A stretch of DNA of 64,000 nucleotides from Strongylocentrotus purpuratus (lineage: Eukaryota; Echinodermata; Echinoidea; Camarodonta; Strongylocentrotidae), in assembly GCF_000002235.5 (NCBI RefSeq), contig NW_022145609.1, forward strand, positions 5,339,214 to 5,403,213, written 5' to 3'. Under the pieces are notes generated by a model, which was not told the origin of the DNA, ran no database searches, and saw nothing but the letters and a program-made list of their open reading frames with translations. The position numbers were made by a program, and so were the translations under genes. Below, piece after piece: positions 1 through 13,800 of the stretch. Each line of letters opens with the position of its first letter. The stretch's first letter is position 1.

Positions 1-559
1 TTAATCCAAAATGGCCGCTTTAGAAGTCATTGAGAGTTCGAGGATTTGGTATTACGCCATGTCCTCAGAACTGGTTTTAGCTCGATTTATTACTGCACGA
101 TGTTTATTCATTAGTATTTTGATCACATGACCAATTAACATAGATGTACGCGTATTTATTCATAAGTATTTAGATCACGTGTTTAATTAACATACATGTG
201 CGCTTGTTTTCAACCAATCGCGCTGTAGTTGATTGGCGCTCTTCTGATTTTCCTGTGCGGGAATCAGTGAGCTGTTTTAATATTGGTAACAACACATGCT
301 GCTATTGTGTCGATTATTGTACCTAGAAAATTGTATCCAACGAGGATTGAACTGCTACGTCCCCGGACCATTCCCGGTGGACGTGCTCACCTATTTACAT
401 TTTGTACGTTTTGCAAGATATATTTTGACTCTCTCGATGTTCAGCATTGACGACACTTTAATTCACCAGCAGTGAGAATAGAACATTTAATATGATCTAA
501 CGTTTTTCTCACCTGCATTATTGTTTGACAACCTTTTATCATCGACTTCATATGATATA

Positions 560-900
560 TATTGTCTCGACATTTGATTCTTCGACCTGCATCGCAAGTC
601 ACTGAAGTTGATCTATTGACATTGACTGCATCATCATTGTATTCATCTGGTTATACTGATTCATCATCGTCTTCATCACCGTTGTCTTCATCATCGTCGA
701 CTTCATCATCGCTGTCTTCACCAGCGTCGTCTTCATCGTCGACTTCATCATCGCTGTCTTCACCAGCGTCGTCTTCATCATTGTTGTCATCATCGTTGTC
801 TTCAACATCGTCTTCATCATCGTGGTATTCACCGAGCGTCGATCATCGTCTGCATATCGTACGCGATCGACAACCAGCTCATCGACCACTGTTTTCGACT
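560..900. repeat. Triplet-rich repeat with a 42-bp direct duplication
   Basis: The block is built from TCA/TCG/TCT triplets. A 42-bp unit beginning tcgtcgacttcatcatcgct occurs at about 694 and again at about 736. The plus strand reads as a Ser-rich frame (562-906); the minus strand reads as an Asp/Glu-rich frame and a Met/Thr/Lys frame. Such strand-symmetric openness is expected from triplet repeats, so no protein is called. Confidence 0.7.
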
Positions 901-1798
901 AGCTAGTTTCTACATCTATCTAGAACTTGAAGAAGATCTACTCTGAATTCAACTCCAATGACTCACGTAACGTTAATTATATTGTGATTTATGCTTTGCA
1001 TTGTTTATCATTGTGATGCCTTATTTTGACTGACTGAGTGCCTGTTGTTGAGTGCGTACGCTTACTAACACATATTTTACATGTTTATAATTGCACTAGT
1101 TCTAGGCCTATACCTGGTCTACTGATCTAGATCTGCTATAGTCTAGATCCACCGATATATTGTTGTATTCTCGTGTTGTGCATTCCGTACACATACACAA
1201 GTAGAGATTTGTTTAGTGGTTTCTTGAACCACAATATTCGTGCCTATGTAAGGAAATCTAAACGCTGTCTAGCTTAGATTTGAGTAGTATTTTCTTGACT
1301 GTTATTATTCATGCAGTGTGAATGATATTTAACTGACTTGTTTTAGTACCGTCTTAAGTTGTACTGAACAGGACTTCTGATATTTCGAGACTTGTATTAA
1401 GCGGTAATCATTAATACCATAGTGACTAAGTTGAGTCTCCTTTACATTAATGTGCTGTTGGAAGTTATCTATGTTTGATTATTAATAGTAACTACCAAGG
1501 GCCTAGTGATAGTTTAATTGTCTGTCACTGTTGAGATAGACAGAAGAGGTTTCTGATAATTCTGTAATCATTGTTTCTTATGTGAAATTATAGAATATAG
1601 AACCAGTTTTTAACCATAAGCAATTTGTCTGGATGTGATCATTTATTAAGTGTTTTCTTGTCTGGAGGGATACTGCTTTTTAGTAGTTTAATTAAAAAAG
1701 GGAATTATGTGGGAGTACTAGTTAACACGCAACATAGTCCATACCCCATGTAGTTTTCTAAAGATACAAAGATGGTGTAAAAGAAATTCTGCACCATA

Positions 1799-1800
<2 letters not shown>

Positions 1801-1829
<29 letters not shown>
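1801..1829. repeat. (TA)n microsatellite
   Basis: About 14 TA units directly downstream, in transcription direction, of the micro-exon donor of the Tie-like gene. Confidence 0.95.
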
Positions 1830-1855
1830 TTCATTAGAAAAATCAGGAAACTTAC

Positions 1856-1887
1856 AGATTGCTTCTCCTGGTTTGGTCCCACATCAT
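1856..1887 (-). CDS. Tie1/2: Tie-like exon 19: 32-nt micro-exon, end of FNIII domain 9
   Basis: Acceptor attcaatag and strong donor CAATCT|gtaagt enclose 32 nt reading (N)DVGPNQEKQS in the phase left by exon 18, supplying the NDxG turn expected at this point of an FNIII domain. It leaves in phase 0. A (TA)n run lies about 25 nt beyond the donor. No later exon is recognised before the window edge. Confidence 0.6.
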
Positions 1888-4800
1888 CTATTGAATGTCA
1901 TCCCTTAAGTTCTATAATGAGCTGTCTTACAACAAACATATCGTGAAACCTTACATCTTTTAGTTATCTTAGCTAGACGCAAGATTGAAGATGCCATCTC
2001 TGCAGACATTGTCGACAGAAACTATTTTTACGGATGGATACTAATTTAAACCATAGGTCCGTTATCACAATATTTATGAAAAAGTTTTTTTACATCCCAT
2101 TTTCAATATACAGAATCCCTTTAGAAAACGCCTTCAGGAAGCACACTTGCCTGAACGGTATAATTCGTGTCGGGCCGGAGATCAGGAATATATGCGGAAA
2201 GCCTGTAGTTAATGTCAGAGCAAAGACCGTCCCGACACGGGATGCTGACGTTTCTGGGCGTGGAACTATTATCACCCGTTTCCCAGTAGAGAATGTAGTA
2301 ACCTATTATCCTGCCCAGAGGAGGGTTCGGTGACATCCATTCTACTGTGATACTCTCCTGGTCGGAAGATGGCAGATTTACTCCGATTGGTGGCGCTGGC
2401 TCTGTAATGTACACATCATGGAGAAAATTCGTAGGATAGTTATTGTCGAAACAACTTAATGGTCTATAACACATCGGAAGTAATATAAAAGAATATCATG
2501 TTTCGTTTTCTGTCTGTTAGTATCAATTAAAAAAATCCTCATAGTGAACCTAGGTTGGCGGAAGGTAGATTTCAACAAGCAATGTTAACAATTTAGATGA
2601 TTATTACATTAACTGTGACTTCGAAAGAAGCAAAATATTTTAAAGTAATAATATTATCTTATTGTACTCGCACATTTCATACACGCACACTCAGAGACAC
2701 TAACCCAGCCTGGACAGCTGTCATTAAGGATTTTGGGTGCAAGAAATCTAGAATTCAAGATTACTCTATTACGTCTTATTTTATAACAGGAAATAAATAC
2801 TTAATTAGGGATCCATTTATTTTAAAGGAAAACATTCTCTATGCTCTTTTTTTCGTTTGGGAAGGGGATGAAAAAAGGGTGAATAATGTAACAACAAAAA
2901 CCTAATTGTACAAGTACATGTTCTCATAACATTAGTTTCCTGTAGATGATCAAGTTTAAATGTTCAAAAAATTTAGTACAACATGATTTTTCTCAGAGTT
3001 GTATTTCTGGTTCTATAGATACACGGTCGACATTGATACCGAACAGCTATATTTTGAACAAGATTTAATTTTCGTCTTTAACGCTTTTTTTTCCTTCATC
3101 GTTATCAAAATAAAATTGATAGACATGCATTGTGAGACCTACTTGCTTCACCTGTCTGTGCCCAAATCGCGGGACCATACTCCCCTGCTAGTTCATAGTT
3201 CCAAGCTCTGATTCTAATGCTGTAATTCGAATAGGGGATGAGGTCAAGTATCTCATGCTCAGGTCCTGACACATTACCATGATAAACCACGTGTCCTGAA
3301 AATGAACAACAGGAATAATAATAATGGCTTCTCTTAAAGTGTTCATATGCATCACACAGGGACGCTCATGTCCCTTAAACATTATTACCATGCGCAGCCG
3401 CCAAAGTTACTATTCATGCATATCAGGTACACATTTATAATTGAGTAGAGAGAGGCGTAGAAATGTAACGTCTTGCTAAATTACATTAGTGTCGTGTTGG
3501 GCTTTGAACCCCGTACCTTGTGGTCTACAGTCCGGAGACTTATCTTTTAGAATACAACATCTGCACAAAACATCATGCGTAATTTTTAATCTGGAGTATA
3601 AAGCTAGTACATCGGAAACATAGCTAGACTGATTGTTTTTTTAAGGAAATCTTGAAATGAGGTCCCTGGAATAGAACAATGCAAACCATAAATTGATTTA
3701 AAATGTTGCGCAGATTTTTATACATGTTTGATTAATGGACTAAATTAAAAGAATCATCATGAAGCAAGACCATATCAAATACTACATCTTATATGCCTTC
3801 GCCGTTCGTGATCACTTGATCAATGTTTGAACCTAAGTAAATTTTTGTCTAACTATTTTTATCCGCACATCGCTGCCAAATACACCCTCTAGCTTACAGC
3901 AGTTCTTCAGTACTAACCATAATTCATCATTAATCGAGATTCTGCGTTCAGAATATCCTAAAGGTATCCACACAAAAATTCATGTTGAATGATTATACCG
4001 AGTTAGACAATACCACCTGTGCGTTAAATGAAATTAGTATCATTATTATTATTATTATTTCCAAAAATAATTGCAAAAAAAACTACATTGGTTGGCGCTT
4101 AGAATAAACAAAAATATTTATCTATTCGGTGTTATCCAGTGTTATTCGTCGAATCTATCAATTTCATCTACCAGAGAAAAAAATGCAGGTCAGTTTTTGC
4201 AAAGAAATATGACACTAGAACATATTTTCATTCAGCAACAGAAAGCAATTCAGCTAGGAGATCCATGCTGTCAAGGTTTTACCTTGATATTTTATAGATG
4301 AAATTATCCTTTATCATTCTAACACACGAAATGAGTACAATTTATATGTATTTAATGAATTGTAGAAGCACTACCAGGGATGATGCCTAGGACAGATACC
4401 CTTCTAGATAGATTTTTAAAATTTAAACTTTACTTTCAAACAAGCAATCTCTGGGATTCCACCCTATTTAGCACACGACCAGGTATTCATATTCTATTTC
4501 ATATTTAGGTTACCTGTAGAATTGGAGAGCATAACTTCGTAGCTTGAGATTGGTCCATTCCGAGAACCACATTCTGGTTTCTCCCAAGTGAAGACAATAC
4601 TGCGTTTCTTGATGGAAGTGGACTGAATGTTGATTGGAGGACCAGTAGGATCTGTAAAATAGAGGAGGAAAACTCATTCTCATTCATTTTTCTTATTCTT
4701 CAATTTGTACTCCATCTACATTTCCATACTATCAGCTAAACTACATTTTGTCTTCGTAAACATTCTCTAACCCCCTGTAGTATACCTTTTCTAAACTGAA

Positions 4801-7800
4801 CTTCCAGACCAGCTTATTCTCCAATGATATTTTGCAATTCAAAGTATATTCGTTCAACTACCAGCTAGAATTATGGTTCCCTTGTATTCAAATTAGTCAA
4901 ATAAAGAACTGACTTAAGTCTAGCGTCGTATAAAGTAGATCATGAGCTGTAAATTGGTCTAGCCGTATTGTCAGCTCTCTGTTTTCTCCTGCAGCTGATT
5001 CAGAGGGACACGCGCGCACCCACACACACTCTCTTACTCACATCATAAACACACACCCCCGCCCGTCCACACACACACACACACACACACACACAATACT
5101 AACGTGAATATCCTGTAGTAGCTACTTCGGAATCCGCATCACCATAACCGCTACTGGTTCTGCCTCTCACGAACACCATGTACTCAGAGTTAGGACGCAA
5201 CTCCAGGACATTGAAGGTAAACGTTGAACCATTGACGGTCCCTGCTGAAGTCATTATCCGATCCCTCGAGTTATCCTCACACATATCGCCTTGAAGATCA
5301 TAGTATTTGATTTCATAATGCGTAGGCTGGCATGGAGGTGAGGAAGGAGGTTGCCATGATACTGTTAGACCAGTAGTGCCACTGTCTTCCTGATGCGGGG
5401 TAAGCTCTGTAATAACTGGCATCCCAGGAGCTGAAAAGTGTACAGAAAGGAAGGAATAAACATTTCATTCGGGCCAATTCAGGTTCCCAATTATGAATTG
5501 ACTATAATTAATTGATTACACTGTGATTACACTAAATCTAATCTCTATCTTTAGAATATGTATTGACTTCAATTGCTTTATTTTTTCCGATTTATTTTAG
5601 ATTATCATTATCCATGAACCATTACTAGGCTAGCAGTAACAGCTATCTACTTATCTTGGAGCAACGTCAAGAGATGGACTGTATGAAAGCAGATTCGAAT
5701 TGGAAATTGAACCATGCAGTTTCCCATGCTTTCCCTTAAAATCAATTCTTCTTTAATCGCACACAGTGCCAACGCATGTGTACAAAGGAGTAATTGCACA
5801 ATTTATGTCTTTATAAGCAATACACATGTACGGTAGGACATTTCGCAAACCTGATATATTAGTCATTGCCATTTCCATGTGCCATTCACTCCTTTTCAGC
5901 TGGGTAGTAACTACTCTTATTCTGAAGCGATATTCTGTGCAAGCATCAAGACCAGTTATTTGAAAATCGTTTCTTCGTGTGATCGATGTATTCCGGACAG
6001 TTCTCCCACCACCAGTAGGATCATAGAGATCGTATTCATAGCCATACAAAGCACCATGTAGGCTTTCACAAGAGAGTTCCTCCCACACAAAGCGCAAGGA
6101 GCTGGCAGTAGAGGTGTACGACACTGACTCGATGGCAGAGGGGTCTGTGAAGAAAATCACAGTGTTGAATAGTCAATTAACAACATCACAAATGTAAGTA
6201 GATATAAATCTAAAGCAGAAATAGAAAACAGGAATTCTGATGTAATTAATTAAACCAGATCAAAAAAAATTAATTAATCATTACGGAAAGTGACAATATT
6301 TCTTTCAAATGTTTAACAATTACAAATCACTTTAAATGGTTTTGCATTTGCCCTTTGTCTTATATTTAAACAAGGCTGATGATCATTTGCATTACAATAA
6401 ATCTTGAACCCTTGAGAGAATACTGTAGAAAAACTTATAAAATTCTTATACTGGAGCGCGAAATTTCGGGACCTGAAGGAACATACGCGACGAGCAAGGC
6501 GACCAAGCTTTAGAAACTTTTGCATTTGAAACCTTAATACTAAAAATATTTTATGCAAAATTAGACTTCATATTATAATGATATTTATCTTCTCTTTATA
6601 CCCTTTCTCTTTCTCTTTTGCGTGTTTTGCGGTCCCTTCAAGTGCCACCCGGAGCAAGTGCCCCTCCCTCCTCATAGATACGCCAACGCTCTAGTATTAA
6701 CATAATTGTTTACATACCTCCATCTCGTGTCTCTCCACTAACAATCATAGGTAGACTCTCTGCTCTCCTTATCACAGCTATGATGGAGATGTTATAAGTG
6801 GCATAATATTCCAAGTCTGAAAGGTATTCGGAGACATATGTGGTACTTGATGTGACGTTGAGTTCGTAGACTTGAGCATCTATTACAGGAACATCTTGAC
6901 ATGCCTTACGTGAGATGAGTTGATATGATAATCTGTAGTATTCAACATTGCATTGAGACGGAACACGCCAGTAAACTCTCAGACCGGGTTGATCCTCAGT
7001 TGCATAAGCGGATACACTTGTGACTTTATTCAATACAAATAGAGAGAAAATGTAAATTTGTTATCTTTCGAAATAGTGTACATTCGATTTTCAGGAGAGG
7101 CGTTTGTATTCTAGAAGGCTTACATTACACAAACCGTTAGCCATAAGACAGAGAACCGCCTGTAAGTCGTGCGACTCCATCGTAATACATTTTCATGGAC
7201 TTCCGAGCTTAATTTTCTCTGTGCCAAAGATGAAGCTCTAATATATTTCAGCCTGTGTAAACAGTGAGCATGTTTTACCTATTTCTGTTTAAGAGTTAAG
7301 GAATCAAATAAGTTTCATCCAACAAACAGGATTTCCTTCATTGCAGTGAGCATAGGAATTGGAGGCCTGTCTGAAGATGGGTTATGTATATTGGATCATC
7401 TTTAGCATCATAATGAGGTGGACAAACCGTGATACAAGAAATAGATTTATTTGTTTTTTATTTTCTAATTTTTTGTACCTGTACCTTTTTTCCTTTTATG
7501 ATAAACTCTTAGCTCTATCATCAATACCTGGTCCATACATGAACCAAGGTTAATTATAATAATCATTAATACAATTATAATGCATGATGTATCTAAATAT
7601 TGAATACAAAGAGACTTACTTATTTAGTTAAGAATCCACGCCTCCGCCCCTTACTATCACTATTCTTTTAGACAATTCCTAGAAAATAGGGCAATGTGAC
7701 ATCCCGAAGGTGATTCTAAAAATGTAATTGCTTGGTACGTTTGTGTACACTTACAAGTTACTCCTGTTACACCGATAGCATGAGACAGATTTCCAGGAGT

Positions 7801-10800
7801 TGACCGATAACCATAGGCACGGTTGGCGGCATGGATATACAGTTCATACATCGTGCATGCCTCAAGACCATTGAACTCTACTGATGAGTATGAAAAGTCA
7901 TCATCCAAGTACGTCCCACCAGCCATGTTATAAAATCTATCACCATCCTTGTAGATTCTTGGATAGTAGTACCAGAACACTCCATTCACATTTCTACAGT
8001 TAAGAGGTTGCCAGGTGAATCCTAATCGTGTTGGAGACGTCCTCTCTGGATTAACCCTTACATTTGTAATGTTGGACGGTGCTAAAGTGAAGCAGAAATA
8101 TAAGAGAATGTCGGTACTTAATCGGTTCAAACTTGACGTGTTATTCGCTTACGTAGTAAGGCTAGCGTGAAGGGTGAAGGGAATATACATGGCAACTTAA
8201 CTGCACCATTCATTATCTCAACAAAGCAAAATTCTTGAAAATTATATTTTTATATCAATGCGTATGTTATATGCAGGCAATCTAATACAGATATTGACTA
8301 GTAGGGTGTGAAATATAATGATTTTGGACTACCGAGTTATATTTTCCTCAGGGGAAGCGTCATGGTGTAGTGGTTCTGACTGTGGTCTTTCAATCATAAG
8401 GTCGTGCTTGAGTTCGAATCCGTGAACGTTTATTTCCTTCAGCGAGAAATTCATCCACACTGCTGCACTCCACCCAGGTGAAGTAAATGGGGACCTGGTA
8501 GGAATTTATTCCTTGAAACGCAGAGCGTGTGACAGCTGCGTTGCTAATGCCAGTGTAATTATTCTGCATTATTGTAGAGCGCTGATAAAGTAAGTGTTAG
8601 GCGCTATATAAGCAAATATAATCATCATTATATATGTTCACAAAGCGCACAGCGCTGATGGAGAAATGTGATATAACGAGGGAATATACTTCCTTGCTGA
8701 CCGGCAGGGGCGGATCTGCGGGGGAGGGGGGGGGGGGTAAAGGGGGTTACCCCCTCTGCGTGTAGTGGACGATGCTTCTCATAATCATTGGGTCAACCCC
8801 CCCCCCCCCCCCCCCATTTGCAAAAAGCTAGATCCGCCCCTGACCGGAGGTGAAATATGTTGATTACAATTTTCGCGATCGATATCACGTGACAAGCTTT
8901 GGACAAATCACAACTTTGGTTCCGTAAGAAATATCCAATATATACAATTCAGCTCGGATAACTAAATATATCAACTTGTACATTTCTTGAAACTGTTATG
9001 GGAAAAGGATATTTTGCTTATTCGTTCATTACTCACGTCCTGGGCTAGTATCTGAATAGCCGATCGTGGGTTCACTCTGCCCGGCACCATTCACAGCTGT
9101 AACGGAGATCTTGTATCGCGAGTAAGGCTCCAACCCCACTAGATTATTGTATTGTGTAGAGGTGGTGTTGACTTCAAACTCTGTTGGGGTGGTTTCTAGT
9201 GATTGGCAGGCAAACTTCTGATAGAGACTGTAGCGTATGATATAGTAGTCAGCGGAGCATGGACTAGATGACGGTTCCCAGCTTACTTCAATTTGTGTGA
9301 TTATCAGGTCGAAATTCCAATAGGATCTAGCCTATTGGACCATCAGAAACCATTAGAGCTATTGGTGTTTATTGGTTTCAATAGGGAAAGTGAAATATTG
9401 GACCCACAGAAACCAATAGAAAATATCTATTGGACCAACACGCCCACCCACAGAAAAATGCTGATAGACCAAAAGAAAGCTTCCATTGGACCAACATCCA
9501 CCCACATCTTCTATGGGTTTCTGTTGGTCCATTAGATATTTCTTCTATGATGGGTTTCTGTTGGTCCATTAGATATTTTCCATGGGTTCTTGTTGGTCCA
9601 TTACAGATTTTTCTATGTGTTTCTAATGGTCCCACATTCCATATTCTCTATTATAGCACAACGACTTTTATTAGTAAATTGACCCGGGTAGAAGAACCAG
9701 TGATAACTGATAATTCATAATCGATGTTGGCAATTGTCCACCAATTAGGTATACTCTAATCTCAATTGCATTAACTCCATTACATAGATCATTTGAAGTG
9801 AATTCAAGATTAACATTTTAAGTGATACAGGCTCGTACACATATATATAATAAGCATGCATATTGTTTCTTGGTTAGTAATCATTATATTCAATATATCT
9901 ATTGCTAAAATGTGAATGTAATTGTAACATGTAAAACATGACAAATAATCTATTGGTCAATAATTGTGGTAGGAAAATACAAATCACAAAATTGATTTGC
10001 ATTGTCATAATTTGCTTAACAAATCATGATAAATGTATTTTTTAATGTGAAAACATGTAAAGTAATCATGAATATGCATGAAGATACATAGATTTTTTGG
10101 TTTCTATTGGTCATATTGGTTTCTATTTGTCCTAGTTTTGGTTTCTATTAGTCCTATTGGTTTCTATTGGTCCTATTTGGTTCTATTTGTCTCATTGGTT
10201 TAAATTGGTTTATATTGTCTTATCGGTGTCTATTGGTCCTACTGGTCTAATAAGTTTCTTTTTTGTATTGTTCCTATTGGTTTCTATTGGTCCTTTTGGT
10301 TTCTATTGGTCCTATTGGGTTTTATTTGTCTTAATAGTTTAAATTGGTTTTAATTGGTCTCATTGGTTTCTATTGGTTTCTATTGAGTATTGGTCCTATT
10401 GGTTTCTATTGGTTCTGATGGTCTGAATGGTCTCTTTGGGATTCAATTCTATGGGTCCAACAGAAACCAATAGACTCCAACAGAAACCATTAGAGAACAA
10501 TATAATTTTTCTAATGGTCTCTATGGGATTTTCGACCTGGTTTGGAGATGACATCTGTAGGGCTCCTACACTAGCGGGTCCTGGAAATAAATTTGAAATA
10601 TACAGGTTAATGGAACTTGCAATTTGCAAATTGAAAGAAGATGTTAAGAAAAATATAGAAGATGGGTAAACGTACGAGTAATGATGGCATTTAGACCATA
10701 TTTGACTACCATGTACTCCTTAAATTTCCTCGCATGACAGACCTGTGTTTTTAAAAGTAACAAAATGATTGAAAGATTTCTATACTACTTTTAGCGTAGT

Positions 10801-13800
10801 GATATAGTATTTCTTGTAAATTTTCTTTCATCTGTCAAGGATAAAGAAGGAAACAGACTAACTTTTCATAATGAATAAGCGAATATAAGGTATTATTACA
10901 GCCTAAGCGTTATCATTATACAACGCAACGCAAATAAACATATACGAAAACAAATGTTCAGTCTTACGTATCCAAGACGTGCTCACTGACAATATTTCTG
11001 AAGAGATCCCCAACTCGTCTTTGTTTCTAAATGCTGCGTTGATGTTATACGTAGAACAATCCTCAAGCTGTCCAATGTTAGCAGTACCCGCCGTAGTATT
11101 GAATAACAAGGTTCGAGGAAAGCCATTTTGTCCATCGGTGCTAACATTGATTTCTAATCCAGAAAGGGCACTGCATCCCCATGATTCCTCTGGTATTACC
11201 TATTATCAATATAAATATGACAAACGGGAAGAATTCACCCATTTTACTAATTTGCAAATGTTAAGTTCGCCATATTCACCATCAAACCTAACATTTTCAA
11301 TACGGAGTAAACATACGAAACCCTTTATCCAAACTAATTAACGTACGAAATGATACTTCGAGTGGACTTTTAGTAATGTGTACAATTGTGTATTTTAAAT
11401 TGAAGTATTTGGGTCCGTTTATAAGCGCTCATATTGAACATTTAAACCCTTTTTTCCAATTAAGCAAATTTTAATTATTGAATTTAAGTAAATTAAACTG
11501 AAATGTATTCCTTTATAGTTGATAATAATAATAAAATAAAATGCAATGAAATCATTTCAGCTCACCTCCCAATCCAAAGTGATGGTTGTTTGACTTCTAT
11601 TTCTCACAGACAGAACAGGCGCCTCAGAAGGTGCTGAAAAAAGGATTACCAAAAATAAAGACAATTAAGTTGTTTTGGTTGTAATTAACTTGCTGGTTAA
11701 AACAACTAACAATAAATATTATACTGTCTACAATTATTTTTCCTTCAATGTGAATTTACTACGGTGAGTCCATATTTACCAGCCTCACATGTGAGAGCGG
11801 GAAATTTAGCAATATAAGTTTTTAAAGAATGCAATGTAATATAGGTCTTTGGAACGTCAAAGGATCACTGTTTAGGTCCTAATGGTCAGGAGAAGAAAAG
11901 CAATCATTATTTTTAATAAACTATACTCTTACTTTTATCAGATTTATCATTAATTATGATAATATCGCGACTATATTTGCTATTATTAATAAATCTTCAG
12001 TTCGAGGAATGAAAATGTGCGGAACCTGTAAGGTACACGCTTGGTTAAGTGCTTCTGTTGTCAATAACGGTTAAAAAATAATAACAACAGATAAATTAAA
12101 TTCATTAAACTTACTTTAGCCACCAACAATTTTAAATGATATAAATTCCCTTAATCTCAATCTTAAGTTAGAAAGCGTTAATAAGGTCTAGATTGAAAAG
12201 AGCGGGTGACGTGAAAGAGTGAACTTCATCCCGACTGCGGCCGTTAAAAATGATGTTGATGATCCACCCATTATTAGTTGTTATGATAATAATCTCCTGC
12301 TCTTACCAGTACACTTTGTCTTAGCTCTTTCTGATGAGCTGTACCTCCCTCCACCCGCTGGCCCCTCTCTAGAAGCAGTCACTCTGAAATCATACTCTGT
12401 GTCCCGTGTCAAATTAGCGATGGTGAAAGTTGTATCTCTGATGAGATCTCTTGAAGCCCTAGCTATGTCATCCTGTCCGGGTGTGTTGTAGTAGACTCGA
12501 TATCCAATCACTTGCCCATCACCACGATCACAAGTCTCATTCCAAGGTGTCCATCGTATCGTGACCGAGTGAGATGTCATCTCTTGGACGAGTATGTTAG
12601 ATTCAACAAAACTTGGAGGTTCTGATAGAACGTAAATTGAGTTTTAAAACATTTGTATGAAGCCATCCTACAGACTACATATTTAAAGCCCCACTGTACT
12701 ACTTGTAGCAACTTGCTCCCTCTATATAGAAAACAATGCCTAAGCGGTGACCGTTGGTCCTCCGTGATCCTCTTTTTCTTATGTTACTTGAGAGCTGAGT
12801 TGATGAGATAGCCACCTGTCACATGGAAACCATTTTAAAGACAGAAAAGGCATATAAAAAACTGACAAATTGTGTTTATTATTTGTATTCATTGTTTGTG
12901 ACGTACATGAAGATGTACAAAGCATCGTCAATTCCATTCGCATTAACAATGAATGTTTACACAGGACGCTAGGCTCTTTTCAGTAAATCATAGCAAAAAC
13001 AGGTATGCTGTTATAGTTCAGAATTACTTACCAAAAACAGAGACAGCCAAATCTTTCGAGACACTTTCCCCGTCCGGCCTGCGCAAAAGACAAGTGAAAT
13101 TCAGAGGTGCCTCACCGAGACTCACCCTAACCTGGTACTGGGATGTCCTGGATGATTCATGGACAGTGCTCTCCAAAAGGACAATCCCTTCATCTTCACC
13201 GGTTGAATGGGTGACACTGATGTTTTCAGAGGTCGGTGGAGGGGATCCTGTCACGACACAAACCAATGTTGTAGGTTCGCCATTGTTAACCTTGGTGTAG
13301 TAGAAGCTCGCTATGGCGTAAGAAGAATCAGGCTGTGGAGGGATGGTAGGAGTGACAAGAGTGGTAGCACTGGTAGATGCATGAGTTGTAGCATAAGTGG
13401 TTTCAACGATGGAGGTGGTTGCAGAAGTGGTACCAGAGCTTGCCGTTGTTGTACCAGGAATCGCTGAATATGAAGATGAGAAGAGAGAACATTGTTAAAA
13501 TATTAGATTGTACGCCTCACGCACGCACACACGCACATACGCACTAACCCACACAGAATTACATAATCATAAAAATCTAGGTATCTAATGAAAAGTAGCA
13601 ATTTCGCAGGGCAGTTATATTTTTAGTTACCGTTTAAATTCACTTAAAAACGTATCAATTTCTTTCTATCACAACAAAGATGGTAATGCCTCATATATTT
13701 TTTACATAATTCATTCAGATATTTAGCGGTAAACTGCAGCGGTTTCTTTTTGTGATGATGTAAAGTGCAATACACTTCACATTCCTAAATCTTAAACAGA

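Larger units (their letters stand above)
1..1855. other. Intron or 3' side of the Tie-like gene; no exon recognised
   Basis: The next Tie-like exons (G strand of FN9, transmembrane helix, kinase) should lie to the left, but none could be placed here. The stretch holds a (TCATCGTCT)-type triplet region with a 42-bp direct repeat (560-900), a (TA)n run at 1801-1829, and otherwise AT-rich unique-looking sequence. Confidence 0.5.

Noticed and set aside
3480..3550. tRNA-like stretch on the minus strand with ggttcaaagccc
   Set aside because: Only a B-box-like word is present; too little to call a SINE or tRNA.
8356..8430. Possible tRNA gene
   Set aside because: A- and B-boxes are present but the acceptor stem and cloverleaf are not; a SINE body follows. 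The same holds for 35479 and 57345.
9293..9720. Frames with GPT/DQQKP-like repeats on both strands
   Set aside because: They are translations of the inverted repeat units of the element at 9308-10536.
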